Shown piece by piece: positions 32,749 through 42,258 of a stretch of DNA of 64,000 bases. The stretch is from Hyunsoonleella pacifica (lineage in GTDB: Bacteria; Bacteroidota; Bacteroidia; Flavobacteriales; Flavobacteriaceae), in NCBI RefSeq assembly GCF_004310335.1, contig NZ_SIRS01000005.1:310001-374000 (forward strand), written 5' to 3'. A model generated the notes under the pieces. That model did not search any database and was not told where the DNA came from. It saw nothing but the letters and a program-made list of their open reading frames with translations. The position numbers and the translations under genes were made by a program. Numbering within the stretch: the stretch's first letter is position 1; every line of letters begins with the position of its first letter.

Positions 32749-35454
32749 TTAAATCTCATACCTTAAACGAAACGTCACAAACCGTGGCTGTATAAAATAT
32801 TCTGATGCAAATACAGATACATTAGTATTCCCATTTTGTATAAGAGATGTCGTGTTTAGTAAATTCGTAGCATTTAATGAATACTCTAACTTTGCATCTT
32901 TATCTTTTCTATAAGATAGCGAGGCATTCCATATTTCAAATTCTTGTGGAGATCCGTTGGGATTACTCTGCCTAGTATATGAGTAATCGGTTAAAAACGT
33001 AAACTTCTTCCATATATATGCATCAAATCTTATGGATGGTGCATTAGTTGTAAACTTAGTAGTACGACCACCTTGTTGATTACGATTCACAGCATACCTG
33101 TATGCTAATCTAACATTAGGTGCTTCTCTAAAATTAGTACGCAATTCTGGCGTATACGTTTGCTGAAAACTTTCGTTTATAGAACGCTCTCCTTGAATAA
33201 ACTGATTAAATTTACTGTAGTTAAACCGTGTATTGATACTTGCTCTAATTTTTCCAAACGTACGTTGAAAACGCCCAAAAGCAGTCACACTTTCATCTGT
33301 AAAACCCGAATTAAAAAATTCACTAGTTCTAACTACACTTTCAAAATTAGCTCTGGATCTTATTTGGTCTACTGCATTGCTATAATTTATAACCGCAAAT
33401 ACATTGGTATAATTAAACAAGTTAAAACTTCGGTAAATTAAGCTAACATTATTAGTTACTGCATTTTCCAACTCTGGATTACCTGATTGAATGCTACCAA
33501 AACCATTTAATACAATACCACTTGCCAAACGTGTTACATCTGTAAACTGATTGCGCATACTGTATCTAAAGGTTAAACTTTCACTCTTTTTAAATTGTAG
33601 ACGTGTTTCAAAACTGGGTAGTAGTAATCCAAAATTATCTTGAAACTCTTGCCCAAATTGATTGTTACCATATTTATACGCATGTGCAGAAAGCCCCGGT
33701 GTAAATGTAAAAATACCAGCTTTCAACATATATTTAACGCCCAGATAATAATCACTAAAACTGTATTTAATATCGTTAACATCTAAACCATCATTAAATG
33801 TTGGTTCAGGATCAAATGTTGTGTCATCATCTAAAATTTGAAATAAACTTGAGTTAAAATCTTGTCTACTAGTAACCGCTCCTAAAGTAAAGTTGATATT
33901 ACTTTTATCATTTAAAATATTCCAATAATCCAACTTTACATCTAGCTGATTGGTTTTTACACGTCTGGTTTGGTTTATATTGTACCCTATTTGATTTGGG
34001 TCTAACCCCAATGCGTCAGCAGTATTTTCATAATTATCTTTATCCTCTAAAAAGGCATTATAAAATGGATCTTCATCTTGTAATAAATGCTGTACTTCAA
34101 AAGCAAAAATATTATTATCGTTTAACGTGTAGTAATAATTTAAATTTTGATTGATACTATATGGTGTATTGTCTTCAAACTGATTTGTGTTTCCAATAAC
34201 CGATGAAAATAGATTTTGAGTTTGTGACTCTTTTGTAATACGCCCCAATACATCATAATCTATTTGATTGTTTACATTGGGTTTATATGACGTACTTAGT
34301 TTTAACAACCCAATATCAGAACGTTGAGATGTTGTTTGGTCTGTATCTTCATCAGGAATAGCAAAATTAGGATTGGTATATTGTACAGATCTTTTTTGGC
34401 GAATATCTACACGACTACTATTAAAAATTCCAAATCCACTAATATCTAGAGCTTTATTAGGAGAATAGCTAAAATTACCCGAAGCCAATTTATTTTCAAT
34501 GTTTTGGGCGCGGTTGTTTTGGGTTGCTAAAAACCCTAAATCGTTATTTCCTAGGCTAATACTTGTACCACTATCTCTACTTGGAGGGCGAAAACCACCA
34601 GTAAAGCCTCGTAAATCACGTCTTGTGAGTGCAGGTTCGCCTGTGTTATTTAAATCTCCAATTAAGTTGATGCTGTATTTAGGACTATAATAAAACAACT
34701 TTGGCTGTACAAGATATAACTCATTATCTGGCGATGTACCTCCACCCGCAGTGATATTACCAAACCAAAAATTCTTTTTACCTTCCTTTAACTTAATATT
34801 AATAGCATAGTTATCTTGATTATTAGTAACACTGCTGAGTTGCCCTACCTCAGCATAATTCTTTAATACCTGAACTTTATCTACCGCATTTGATGGAATA
34901 TTTTTACTAGCGAGTTTAGAATCGCCATCAAAAAAATCTTTACCATCTACCATTACTTTAGAAACCCGCTGTCCCTCAACTTCAATTTGTCCATCATCAT
35001 TTACCTCTACACCGGGAAGTTTTTCTAATATATCCTCAAGTTTTCGCTCAGTACCGTTTTTAAAAGAATCTGCATTATAGATTAACGTATCTCCACTAAT
35101 AGTAACTGGCATTTCATAAGTGAGTTCTACAGCATCTAGGGCATTATCAGAAACCATACTTATAGATTTATCAATGTTTTCTGTAGTAGTCTTTAAGATT
35201 TCCTCATAGGTTTTCATACCTATATAGCTTACTTGCAATTTATACGTAGAATTTTTACTTAAATTAAGAATGAATTTACCTTTATCATTAGTAATTCCAT
35301 AAGACTCCAAAGCACTTGTTTCTTGGTTAATTGCAACAACATTCGCAAGTTCTAGCGGTGTACCAATACTATCTTTTACAACACCTTGAAGTTTAATTTG
35401 CGAATAGCCCATTGAAACTATAAAGGCTAATATTATGGTTAATTTTATTTGCAT
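32749..35454 (-). CDS. TonB-dependent receptor-like outer membrane protein with carboxypeptidase-like N-terminus
   Basis: This 901-residue protein has a signal peptide (MQIKLTIILAFIVSMGYSQ) and a carboxypeptidase-regulatory-like domain (residues 20-95). A plug-like segment follows (LPGVEVNDDGQIEVEGQRVSKVMVDGKDFF, split), and then about 650 residues of beta-barrel strands ending in an aromatic pattern (FRLRYEI). It belongs to the outer-membrane beta-barrel family commonly linked to GLPGLI proteins. It follows the first GLPGLI gene by 21 bases on the same strand, so receptor and GLPGLI proteins are probably co-transcribed. The substrate is unknown; peptides or metals are possible. Confidence 0.88.
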   Translation of the reverse strand: MQIKLTIILAFIVSMGYSQIKLQGVVKDSIGTPLELANVVAINQETSALESYGITNDKGKFILNLSKNSTYKLQVSYIGMKTYEEILKTTTENIDKSISMVSDNALDAVELTYEMPVTISGDTLIYNADSFKNGTERKLEDILEKLPGVEVNDDGQIEVEGQRVSKVMVDGKDFFDGDSKLASKNIPSNAVDKVQVLKNYAEVGQLSSVTNNQDNYAINIKLKEGKKNFWFGNITAGGGTSPDNELYLVQPKLFYYSPKYSINLIGDLNNTGEPALTRRDLRGFTGGFRPPSRDSGTSISLGNNDLGFLATQNNRAQNIENKLASGNFSYSPNKALDISGFGIFNSSRVDIRQKRSVQYTNPNFAIPDEDTDQTTSQRSDIGLLKLSTSYKPNVNNQIDYDVLGRITKESQTQNLFSSVIGNTNQFEDNTPYSINQNLNYYYTLNDNNIFAFEVQHLLQDEDPFYNAFLEDKDNYENTADALGLDPNQIGYNINQTRRVKTNQLDVKLDYWNILNDKSNINFTLGAVTSRQDFNSSLFQILDDDTTFDPEPTFNDGLDVNDIKYSFSDYYLGVKYMLKAGIFTFTPGLSAHAYKYGNNQFGQEFQDNFGLLLPSFETRLQFKKSESLTFRYSMRNQFTDVTRLASGIVLNGFGSIQSGNPELENAVTNNVSLIYRSFNLFNYTNVFAVINYSNAVDQIRSRANFESVVRTSEFFNSGFTDESVTAFGRFQRTFGKIRASINTRFNYSKFNQFIQGERSINESFQQTYTPELRTNFREAPNVRLAYRYAVNRNQQGGRTTKFTTNAPSIRFDAYIWKKFTFLTDYSYTRQSNPNGSPQEFEIWNASLSYRKDKDAKLEYSLNATNLLNTTSLIQNGNTNVSVFASEYFIQPRFVTFRLRYEI

Positions 35455-35475
35455 TATTCTTTTGGTTAATTTGTT

Positions 35476-36342
35476 TTAGCGCCTTCCGCCACCTCCGCGT
35501 TGTCCACCTCTTCTAAAATTTTCTCGCATTTCTTGAAATTTTTTAGTAGCAATTTCAACGTATTCCTCTTTAGTAATTTCTTTACCTTTTTTAGGCTGTT
35601 TAATATTTGCTTTATCTTCTGGGTTTAATATAATTTTAGAGCATAAAATTGTAGTAGTATCCGTATTCACTTCTAAAATTAAGCCTGGCAACCCCCAATA
35701 ATCTCCAGGACCTTGATTTACTGGTATTTGCATAGTATACCATGCTATAACTTCTACATCTGGCTGCACTTCTTTAGCCTTGGTTTCTTCTTTAGTTCCT
35801 TCATTATTATCGTTACTATTTGGTGATCTTCTTAAAGCTGTGGCATCAAAATCCTGCCAAGTTTTAGTTGCTGTTGCTTTGTAACAGGTATAGCCGCCTA
35901 TCTGTTTTGTCTCATTAGTCATAGTCCATTTTAAATCTGGTAATTCATCTTTAACTAAAAATAATTTTCCAAATAGCTCCAACTCCTGCAATACCGTTTT
36001 AGTTTGTACATTCTTATATTTTTCGCCATCTATAGCTCCAGACATAATCGCTCCAAATCTACCACCTCCTCCTTGCGTGGGAGCTTCAAGTTTCTCTTCT
36101 AATTTATAAACTGACTCTACTCTATTAAAAGATAAAACAAAGGTTTTTTGAAACATAGTTTTTAACCGACTCTCCATACGTTTTCTTTGCTCTTCAGTCA
36201 TATTTGGTCGCCCAAAATTGCTCATATCTACTGAGGTTTTAGATGTATAATAGGCTTTACCCTGAAATTCTTGACTGTTTGAAAAAATGGTTGCAAATAG
36301 AGAAATAAATAAAATAAGACGCTTAAGGTTATTTGAAGTCAT
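35476..36342 (-). CDS. GLPGLI family protein (paralogue 1)
   Basis: A 288-residue protein with a signal peptide (to about residue 23) and the family-naming motif in YWGLPGLILEVNTDTTTILCSKIILNP. It ends in a Gly/Arg-rich tail (RRGGQRGGGGRR). The body shares order and spacing with the two neighbouring paralogues, including FQGKAYY near the start, the GGYTCYKATA block and a WYTMQIPVNQGPGDYWGLPG block. GLPGLI proteins are periplasmic or surface proteins of unknown role found near TonB-dependent receptors. This copy lies closest to the receptor gene. Confidence 0.88.
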   Translation of the reverse strand: MTSNNLKRLILFISLFATIFSNSQEFQGKAYYTSKTSVDMSNFGRPNMTEEQRKRMESRLKTMFQKTFVLSFNRVESVYKLEEKLEAPTQGGGGRFGAIMSGAIDGEKYKNVQTKTVLQELELFGKLFLVKDELPDLKWTMTNETKQIGGYTCYKATATKTWQDFDATALRRSPNSNDNNEGTKEETKAKEVQPDVEVIAWYTMQIPVNQGPGDYWGLPGLILEVNTDTTTILCSKIILNPEDKANIKQPKKGKEITKEEYVEIATKKFQEMRENFRRGGQRGGGGRR

Positions 36343-36372
36343 AATGAAATTTTAAATTGATATACTACTCTT

Positions 36373-36394
36373 GTTCAAAATCACGGTTTTGAAC
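36373..36394. repeat. 8-bp inverted repeat between GLPGLI paralogues 1 and 2
   Basis: GTTCAAAA (36373-36380) and TTTTGAAC (36387-36394) are separated by six bases. On the minus strand the repeat lies about 30 bases before paralogue 1. It may be an operator or an RNA hairpin. Confidence 0.45.
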
Positions 36395-36460
36395 ATTCAT
36401 TAGACATCGCAAACACGATTTAGTTTAAATGTAAACTATTAAAGATATGTTAAAAATTGA

Positions 36461-37300
36461 TTAAGATCGGCTATACCCTCTACCTACTCTGTTATCTCTA
36501 AACTCTTTCATCTTTTTAAAGATGATATCTTTGTATTCTTGTTTTGTAACTTCCGTACCTCGTTTAGATACTTTCAACTCTGCTTTTTCTTTTGGGTTAA
36601 TTACTATCTTAGAACACAACATGGTTGTAGAGCCAGAACTTACTTCTAATATCAATCCTGGCAATCCCCAGAACTCTGAAGGTCCTTGACTTACAGGGAT
36701 TTGTGGTGTATACCATGCCGTAACCTCTGTCATTGGTTCTTCTTTATCCTTACCACTGTTTTCCTCGTCAGTTTCTCCTTGTTCTTGTCTCAATTTACTC
36801 CATGAAAATTCCCAAAATGCCATTTTTGAACTTGGTATCATAGCTGTAGCCTTAAAACATTTATAGTTCCCTATTTGTTTGGTTTCAGTTTCCATTTTCC
36901 AATCTATTTCCAATAGCGTATCATTTACCAAAAAGGTCTTACCATAAAACTCTTGTTCTTGAATAAACGCTTTTGTTTTTACATTTTTATATTGTTCTCC
37001 CGGTGTAAAGTTTTTTCCCCAAGAATCTGTTGCTCCAGACATCGCATCCAACTTTTCATACTCATCATAAATTGAAGCTTCTTTATTAAATGTAAGGATA
37101 TACTTTTTCTCTAATCGATTTTTTAAACGTACTGCAATTTGCTTTTTTTGAGCCTCACTCATTTTTGCACCCCAACGCCCTAAATTCATTTGAGCTTTAT
37201 AAACGTATTCTGCTCTTCCTTGAAACTCTTGAGCACTTATTGAAACAGAACTAATTAGACTACAACAAAAAACTAGAATGGAAATGGCAAATGTTTTCAT
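36461..37300 (-). CDS. GLPGLI family protein (paralogue 2)
   Basis: A 279-residue protein with a signal peptide (MKTFAISILVFCCSLISSVSISAQ divided at about residue 23) and the motif FWGLPGLILEVSSGSTTMLCSKIVINP. Its order of blocks matches the other two copies (FQGRAEYVYK at the start, NYKCFKATAMI, AWYTPQIPVSQGPSEF). A Ser/Glu-rich insert (GETDEENSGKDKEEP) stands before the GLPGLI block. It probably arose by tandem duplication with its neighbours. No catalytic residues are evident. Confidence 0.88.
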   Translation of the reverse strand: MKTFAISILVFCCSLISSVSISAQEFQGRAEYVYKAQMNLGRWGAKMSEAQKKQIAVRLKNRLEKKYILTFNKEASIYDEYEKLDAMSGATDSWGKNFTPGEQYKNVKTKAFIQEQEFYGKTFLVNDTLLEIDWKMETETKQIGNYKCFKATAMIPSSKMAFWEFSWSKLRQEQGETDEENSGKDKEEPMTEVTAWYTPQIPVSQGPSEFWGLPGLILEVSSGSTTMLCSKIVINPKEKAELKVSKRGTEVTKQEYKDIIFKKMKEFRDNRVGRGYSRS

Positions 37301-37315
37301 AATGAGTGTTTTATA

Positions 37316-37353
37316 TTTTTGTTTAACAAATATATGTAATTATTAAACAAAAA
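37316..37353. repeat. 11-bp inverted repeat between GLPGLI paralogues 2 and 3
   Basis: TTTTTGTTTAA (37316-37326) and TTAAACAAAAA (37343-37353) are perfect complements 16 bases apart, directly before the start of paralogue 2. The sequence differs from the repeat before paralogue 1. There is no T-run on the minus-strand exit side. Confidence 0.45.
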
Positions 37354-37398
37354 ATAATATTATAACAAAACACTAACAATTACTCAGTTATTTGTTCT

Positions 37399-38223
37399 CT
37401 AACCACTAACACTAATCACTACTCTTTTAGCATCTTTTCCTCCTCTATTAGTAGACCTAAATTGCTCTAATCTTTCCTTACTTTTCGCCTCTTGTATACT
37501 AATAAATTCTTTTTTTGTAACAAGTTTTCCTTTGTTAGGCTCTGTTATTTCAATAGACTTCTCAGGGTTTATTACAATCTTAGTACACACTAGTGTTAGC
37601 TTACCATCATTTACTTCTAAAATTAAACCAGGTAAACCAAAATAATTTAAAGGCCCATTACTTACAGGAATTTGCGGTGTATACCACACAGTGGTTGTTC
37701 TTGGTTTGGTAACTGCAACAAATTGCCCTTCCTTATTAATTGTTTTAGTTGTAATTTCATCTTTAAATATTGCTTTATAGCATGTATACGCTCCAATAGT
37801 TTTGGTTTCGTTTATCAGTTCCCATTTTTTATTGATTAAGGTATCTTTTATTAAAAAGCGTTTACCATAAATTTCAGTTTTGCTGGTATATCGCTGCTCT
37901 CTTATATTTTTATACATGATATCATCCCCTTGTACTACCTTAATGTTTATCCCTGAATTAGAAGGTTGAGGTACATCTAATTTCTGATTTTGTTTATAAA
38001 TCGATTCGTATTTATTAAATTCTAAGGTATATTCTTTTTGAAACTGTTTTCGTAATTGTTCCTGAATACTTTTTTGTTGATCTGAACTTATTTTACTTTC
38101 ATCCATTTTCAAATCCACTTTTCGATGTGATTTATAGGTAGCAACACCTTGAAAATCTTGTGCGTCTAGTTTTGAAATTACTAGCAATACAACCGTAATA
38201 ATAATATTTACTAAAGTTTTCAT
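37399..38223 (-). CDS. GLPGLI family protein (paralogue 3)
   Basis: A 274-residue protein with a signal peptide (to about residue 21) and the motif YFGLPGLILEVNDGKLTLVCTKIVINP. Here the Trp before GLPGLI is replaced by Phe. It is the first of the minus-strand GLPGLI-receptor series and is divergent from the histidine kinase gene. The triple GTTAAC repeat in the 165-base intergenic region could therefore govern it as well as the kinase operon. Confidence 0.88.
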   Translation of the reverse strand: MKTLVNIIITVVLLVISKLDAQDFQGVATYKSHRKVDLKMDESKISSDQQKSIQEQLRKQFQKEYTLEFNKYESIYKQNQKLDVPQPSNSGINIKVVQGDDIMYKNIREQRYTSKTEIYGKRFLIKDTLINKKWELINETKTIGAYTCYKAIFKDEITTKTINKEGQFVAVTKPRTTTVWYTPQIPVSNGPLNYFGLPGLILEVNDGKLTLVCTKIVINPEKSIEITEPNKGKLVTKKEFISIQEAKSKERLEQFRSTNRGGKDAKRVVISVSG

Positions 38224-38323
38224 TTTTTAAAATTTATGATTTATGATTCAATTTGAAAAACACAACTACAGTCGTTTTTTGATTGATGTGATACAAATAT
38301 CTAAACCAAATTCTAAGAAGAAG

Positions 38324-38349
38324 GTTAACCAGTGTTAACGTGTGTTAAC
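38324..38349. promoter_or_regulatory. Three GTTAAC repeats with exact 10-bp period (probable OmpR-type operator)
   Basis: GTTAAC occurs at 38324, 38334 and 38344, one helical turn apart, in the divergent promoter between GLPGLI paralogue 3 and the histidine kinase. OmpR/PhoB-family regulators bind direct repeats with 10-11 base spacing, and one is encoded two genes downstream at 39923. Confidence 0.65.
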
Positions 38350-38388
38350 CGATTAGTTTTTAAGGGTTTTTACATTTACATTTGGAAT

Positions 38389-39930
38389 ATGAACGATAAA
38401 AAATATAAATATCTACTGTATATAATTGTTACCGTTATCCTTGCTATAATTAGCTTACAAGGATATTGGAACTATAAAAATTACACACTAAATAAGCAAC
38501 AACTAATTACGGATGTACAAACTAGCTTAGACAAAGTTGTAGATGATTACTATACAAATTTAGCCCAAAAAACCACTTTAGGGTTAACCTTTAATGATAG
38601 TACGCAAAAGGATGTTTTAAAAAAGAGAGGTATTTTAGAACATATCACAAAATCGATTGATAAAAATAATAGTAACTTTAAAGGTTTAGATTCTTTAAAG
38701 CTCGATTCTATTGATGGTATTACAGTCATTAAAGGATTAAAAGCAGATTCTCTACTATTGAAAACAAGAGAAAACAGGCTTCCTTTTTGGCATAAAGACT
38801 CTACTAAAAATTTCAATAAATTATATCTAAGTTCTTCTATTGACGAGAAAATTAAAACACTAACTTCTAAAGTATTTATTTCTATAAGTAATGATTCTCT
38901 TGATGTTAAAAAAGTGGATAGTCTTTTACGACTTAACTTATCTGGTAAAAAGATTGATTTAAATTATACCTTAAACTATAATAAACCCTTAAAGCGATTT
39001 TCAAATTTTTTCGATCCAAAACAAAACACAAAAGAGGTAAAGACTGATGCTATAGCTGCAGACTCAAACTTACTAAGTGTTACTTCAAAATCTACGTTTT
39101 TACCAAAAGGAAGTTCATTAAGTGTTCATTTTGAAAATGTCAATTGGATGGCTTTCAAAAAGGGTCTTAGTGCTATATTAATTTCAATGTTATTGATTTT
39201 AGCAGTTATTGGTTGCTTATTTTTTCTATTGAAAATAATAAAAGAACAAAAACAATTAGCAGAAGTAAAAAACGATTTAATAAGCAATATTACTCATGAG
39301 TTTAAAACACCAATAGCTACGATAGGTGTTGCTTTAGAAAGCATTAGTAATTTTAATGTAATTGAAGATAAAGAAAAAACTAAAAAGTATGTAAACATGT
39401 CTTCAAACCAATTATCTAAGCTCAACATAATGGTTGAAAAACTTCTTGAAACTGCAACTCTAGATAGTGAGTCTTTAAGTTTTAATAAAGAGCCATTGAA
39501 TATTTCTCATTTATTGAATACAATGGTTAATCGTTATAAAACACATCATAAGAACAAAATATTCAACCTAAATCTTCATGCCGAGAAAGCATTTATAAAT
39601 GTAGATACGTTTCATTTTGAAAATGCAGTGAATAATATTTTAGATAATGCCGTAAAATATGGTGGAAATATAATTTCAGTAAATCTTAGTCAGAAAAATA
39701 ATCATGTAGAAATTAACATTTCAGATAACGGCAATAGCTTAAACAATGAAAATAAGAATCGTATTTTCGAAAAATTCTATCGAGTCCCAAAAGGTAACAC
39801 CCATAACATCAAAGGGTATGGCATTGGGTTATATTACACCAAAGCCATAATTACTAAACATAGTGGTAGCATTACACTTGATTTAAATAAAAATTTAACA
39901 ACGTTTAAAATTTCTATTCCAAATGGCTAA
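38389..39930 (+). CDS. Sensor histidine kinase
   Basis: The ATG at 38389 (MNDKKYKYLL) is preferred; the longer frame from 38332 runs through the operator repeats. The 513-residue protein has a membrane helix at residues 8-27, about 230 periplasmic residues without a known domain, and a second helix (AILISMLLILAVIGCLFFLL). The HisKA phosphoacceptor is in LISNITHEFKTPIATIG, the N-box in NILDNAVKYGGN, and the G2 box in GYGIGLYYTKAII. It overlaps the response regulator by eight bases. It probably senses a periplasmic or envelope cue related to the divergent GLPGLI-receptor genes. Confidence 0.92.
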   Translation: MNDKKYKYLLYIIVTVILAIISLQGYWNYKNYTLNKQQLITDVQTSLDKVVDDYYTNLAQKTTLGLTFNDSTQKDVLKKRGILEHITKSIDKNNSNFKGLDSLKLDSIDGITVIKGLKADSLLLKTRENRLPFWHKDSTKNFNKLYLSSSIDEKIKTLTSKVFISISNDSLDVKKVDSLLRLNLSGKKIDLNYTLNYNKPLKRFSNFFDPKQNTKEVKTDAIAADSNLLSVTSKSTFLPKGSSLSVHFENVNWMAFKKGLSAILISMLLILAVIGCLFFLLKIIKEQKQLAEVKNDLISNITHEFKTPIATIGVALESISNFNVIEDKEKTKKYVNMSSNQLSKLNIMVEKLLETATLDSESLSFNKEPLNISHLLNTMVNRYKTHHKNKIFNLNLHAEKAFINVDTFHFENAVNNILDNAVKYGGNIISVNLSQKNNHVEINISDNGNSLNNENKNRIFEKFYRVPKGNTHNIKGYGIGLYYTKAIITKHSGSITLDLNKNLTTFKISIPNG

Positions 39931-40606
39931 TCCAGTAAAATTAATATTAGCTGAAGATGAACCTGCATTAGGTCAAATTATAAAAGAAAGTTTAGAGACT
40001 CGTAATTTTGCAGTAACACTCTGCGAGGATGGTGAGAAAGCTTTAAAAAAATATAATGAAATACACCCTGAAATTCTCGTATTAGATGTAATGATGCCAA
40101 AAAAGGATGGATTTACCTTAGCTAAAGAAATTAGAAAAGTTGACGATCACATTCCAATAATATTTCTTACGTCAAAATCACAAACACAAGACGTCGTAGA
40201 AGGCTTTACCATAGGAGGTAATGATTATTTAAAAAAGCCATTTAGCATGGAAGAACTGATTGTTCGCATTAATAATCTACTTAATCGTACTAAAGAGCAA
40301 AAGCAAGCTGAAATTATAGAACTTAGTCATTATACATTTAACTTCCCTAAACAAACACTTCAATTTAAATCTGAAGACAAAATACAACTTACCCATAGGG
40401 AGGCACATTTACTGTTTCATCTTATTAAAAATAAAAATCAGGTTTTAGACCGTTCTTTAATTTTAAATAAATTATGGGGAACAGACGATTTTTTTAGTGC
40501 TAGAAGTATGGATGTGTTTATAACAAAACTCAGAAAAAAACTTAAAAAAGATTCTGAAATTGAAATTATTAATGTTCGCGGCTATGGGTATAAGTTAATT
40601 TGTTAA
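39923..40606 (+). CDS. OmpR/PhoB-family response regulator
   Basis: A 227-residue regulator. The receiver domain has acidic residues AEDEP (near residue 12), the phosphorylation Asp in ILVLDVMMPKKDG (near 54) and Lys in DYLKKPFSMEEL (near 104). The winged-helix output domain ends RSMDVFITKLRKKLKKD and VRGYGYKLIC. It overlaps the kinase gene and is the likely binder of the GTTAAC repeats upstream, which would make the operon self-regulated. Confidence 0.93.
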   Translation: MANPVKLILAEDEPALGQIIKESLETRNFAVTLCEDGEKALKKYNEIHPEILVLDVMMPKKDGFTLAKEIRKVDDHIPIIFLTSKSQTQDVVEGFTIGGNDYLKKPFSMEELIVRINNLLNRTKEQKQAEIIELSHYTFNFPKQTLQFKSEDKIQLTHREAHLLFHLIKNKNQVLDRSLILNKLWGTDDFFSARSMDVFITKLRKKLKKDSEIEIINVRGYGYKLIC

Positions 40607-40639
40607 ATTATGGTTTGATTTTTGTATTTTTCAGACCCT

Positions 40640-41422
40640 ATGAGATTCTTTCAAATTATATTTCTTTTAGCATTAGGTACATTAGGTGCTCAACAATCTA
40701 TTGAAATTACAGCAGTTAATGCTTTAAAGTTTAAAGCAGACAATGTCATTGGAATTGATAATTTTGGAACTATCTTCTACAACAATGCTAATACTATCTA
40801 TAAAAAAAATAAGGATACCACTATTAGCTACAATAATTTACAACTAGGAAAATTAACTACAACTAATAGTTTTAACCCTTTAAAAATAAATCTGTTTTAT
40901 CAAGAGCTAAACACTGTAATTGTTTTAGACAATAGGTTAGCAGAAATTTTTAGAGTTGATTTTAATGATATAAATAATTACAAAAATGTATCGCACGTTT
41001 CCACTGGTTATGATAATACCATTTGGATATTTAATCAAGACACACAGTTGCTTGAGATCTTTGATTATAAAACCAATACTACAAAAGCCCAGACTTTAAA
41101 ACCTATTGATAGCCCTATACTAGATTTAAAAAGTAACTACAATTATGCTTATCTACTTACTGAAGATGAACTTTTAGTTTATAATTATTTTGGGAGTTTA
41201 GTAAGGAAGATTAAAAATAAAGGCTACACTAGCTTAGAAGAAAATAATGAAGCCGTATTTCTTAAAAAAGATAATGCGTTGTATTATCTCAAGACAGATT
41301 CAAACACTATTTTATCGGTAAAAACTGACAATATTTTAATTCCTCAGTTTTTTGTAACCAATGAAACCTTGTATATTTACAACTTTGAAACTCTCCATGA
41401 ATTCCAAATTAAAATAAATTAA
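40640..41422 (+). CDS. Secreted hypothetical protein, beta-propeller-like
   Basis: The ATG at 40640 gives a signal peptide (MRFFQIIFLLALGTLGAQ); an in-frame TTG at 40622 is less likely. The 260-residue protein has repeating beta-strand blocks such as NVSHVSTGYDNTIWIFNQDTQLLEIFDY, which suggest a propeller. I cannot assign a specific function. It lies 33 bases after the response regulator and two bases before the deoxynucleoside kinase gene, consistent with one transcript. Similar proteins are often seen beside deoxynucleoside kinase in Flavobacteriaceae, as far as I recall. Confidence 0.7.
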   Translation: MRFFQIIFLLALGTLGAQQSIEITAVNALKFKADNVIGIDNFGTIFYNNANTIYKKNKDTTISYNNLQLGKLTTTNSFNPLKINLFYQELNTVIVLDNRLAEIFRVDFNDINNYKNVSHVSTGYDNTIWIFNQDTQLLEIFDYKTNTTKAQTLKPIDSPILDLKSNYNYAYLLTEDELLVYNYFGSLVRKIKNKGYTSLEENNEAVFLKKDNALYYLKTDSNTILSVKTDNILIPQFFVTNETLYIYNFETLHEFQIKIN

Positions 41423-41424
41423 CT

Positions 41425-42039
41425 ATGCATATTGCTGTTGCTGGAAATATTGGTGCTGGTAAAACAACACTAACTAAATTACTCGCAAAACATTATAAAT
41501 GGGAAGCGCAATTGGAAGATGTGGTAGACAATCCATACTTAGACGATTTCTACAACCAAATGGAACGTTGGAGTTTTAATCTACAAGTTTATTTTTTGAA
41601 TAGTCGTTTTCGTCAAGTTTTACAAATCCATCAAAGTGGGAAAGATATTATTCAAGATAGAACCATTTATGAAGATGCCCATATTTTTGCGCCAAACCTG
41701 CATGCCATGGGTTTAATGACCAATAGAGATTTTAATAATTACAGTTCGCTATTTGAACTAATGGAATCGTTAGTAAAAGGTCCAGATTTATTAATCTATT
41801 TACGAAGTTCTATTCCAAATTTAGTATCTCAAATTCACAAACGCGGCCGTGATTATGAAAACTCAATTAGCATTGATTACTTGAGTAGACTTAATGAAAG
41901 ATACGAAGCTTGGATACATGGATATGACAAGGGTAAATTATTAATAATGGATGTTGACAATTTAAACTTTGTTGACAAACCCGAGGATTTAGGTCATGTT
42001 ATTAATACCATTGATGCTGAGATTAATGGGCTATTTTAA
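41425..42039 (+). CDS. Deoxynucleoside kinase (deoxyadenosine/deoxycytidine kinase type)
   Basis: A 204-residue cytoplasmic kinase. The P-loop GNIGAGKTTL is at residues 7-16. The family segments DNPYLDDFYNQMERWSFNLQVYFL (substrate pocket), QDRTIYEDAHIFA (the DRS/ERS-like block) and RGRDYENSI (lid) are all visible. It phosphorylates deoxynucleosides for DNA synthesis. It starts two bases after the preceding gene, so it belongs to the kinase-regulator transcript or its tail. Substrate preference is not readable. Confidence 0.9.
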   Translation: MHIAVAGNIGAGKTTLTKLLAKHYKWEAQLEDVVDNPYLDDFYNQMERWSFNLQVYFLNSRFRQVLQIHQSGKDIIQDRTIYEDAHIFAPNLHAMGLMTNRDFNNYSSLFELMESLVKGPDLLIYLRSSIPNLVSQIHKRGRDYENSISIDYLSRLNERYEAWIHGYDKGKLLIMDVDNLNFVDKPEDLGHVINTIDAEINGLF

Positions 42040-42258
42040 GTTTTATTTTACCTAATTTTTATCACACACATTTTTTTAATTATCCGTGTTAATGAATATT
42101 TAACATTTCATTAATAAGAGCAAATTGTTTTTTTTGAGTCTTTTACACGACTATAAGTTTTCATGCAACTAGTTTAATACAAGAACTAACATAAGCAACA
42201 AAAGTAGCTATGAATAAATTTTAAATATCTTTATTGTAAGCGCTTTAAAATTTTTTTG

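Noticed and set aside
42088-42115. Inverted repeat TTAATGAA/TTCATTAA before dsbD
   Set aside because: Eight AT-only base pairs with a ten-base loop are close to chance expectation in this AT-rich gap.
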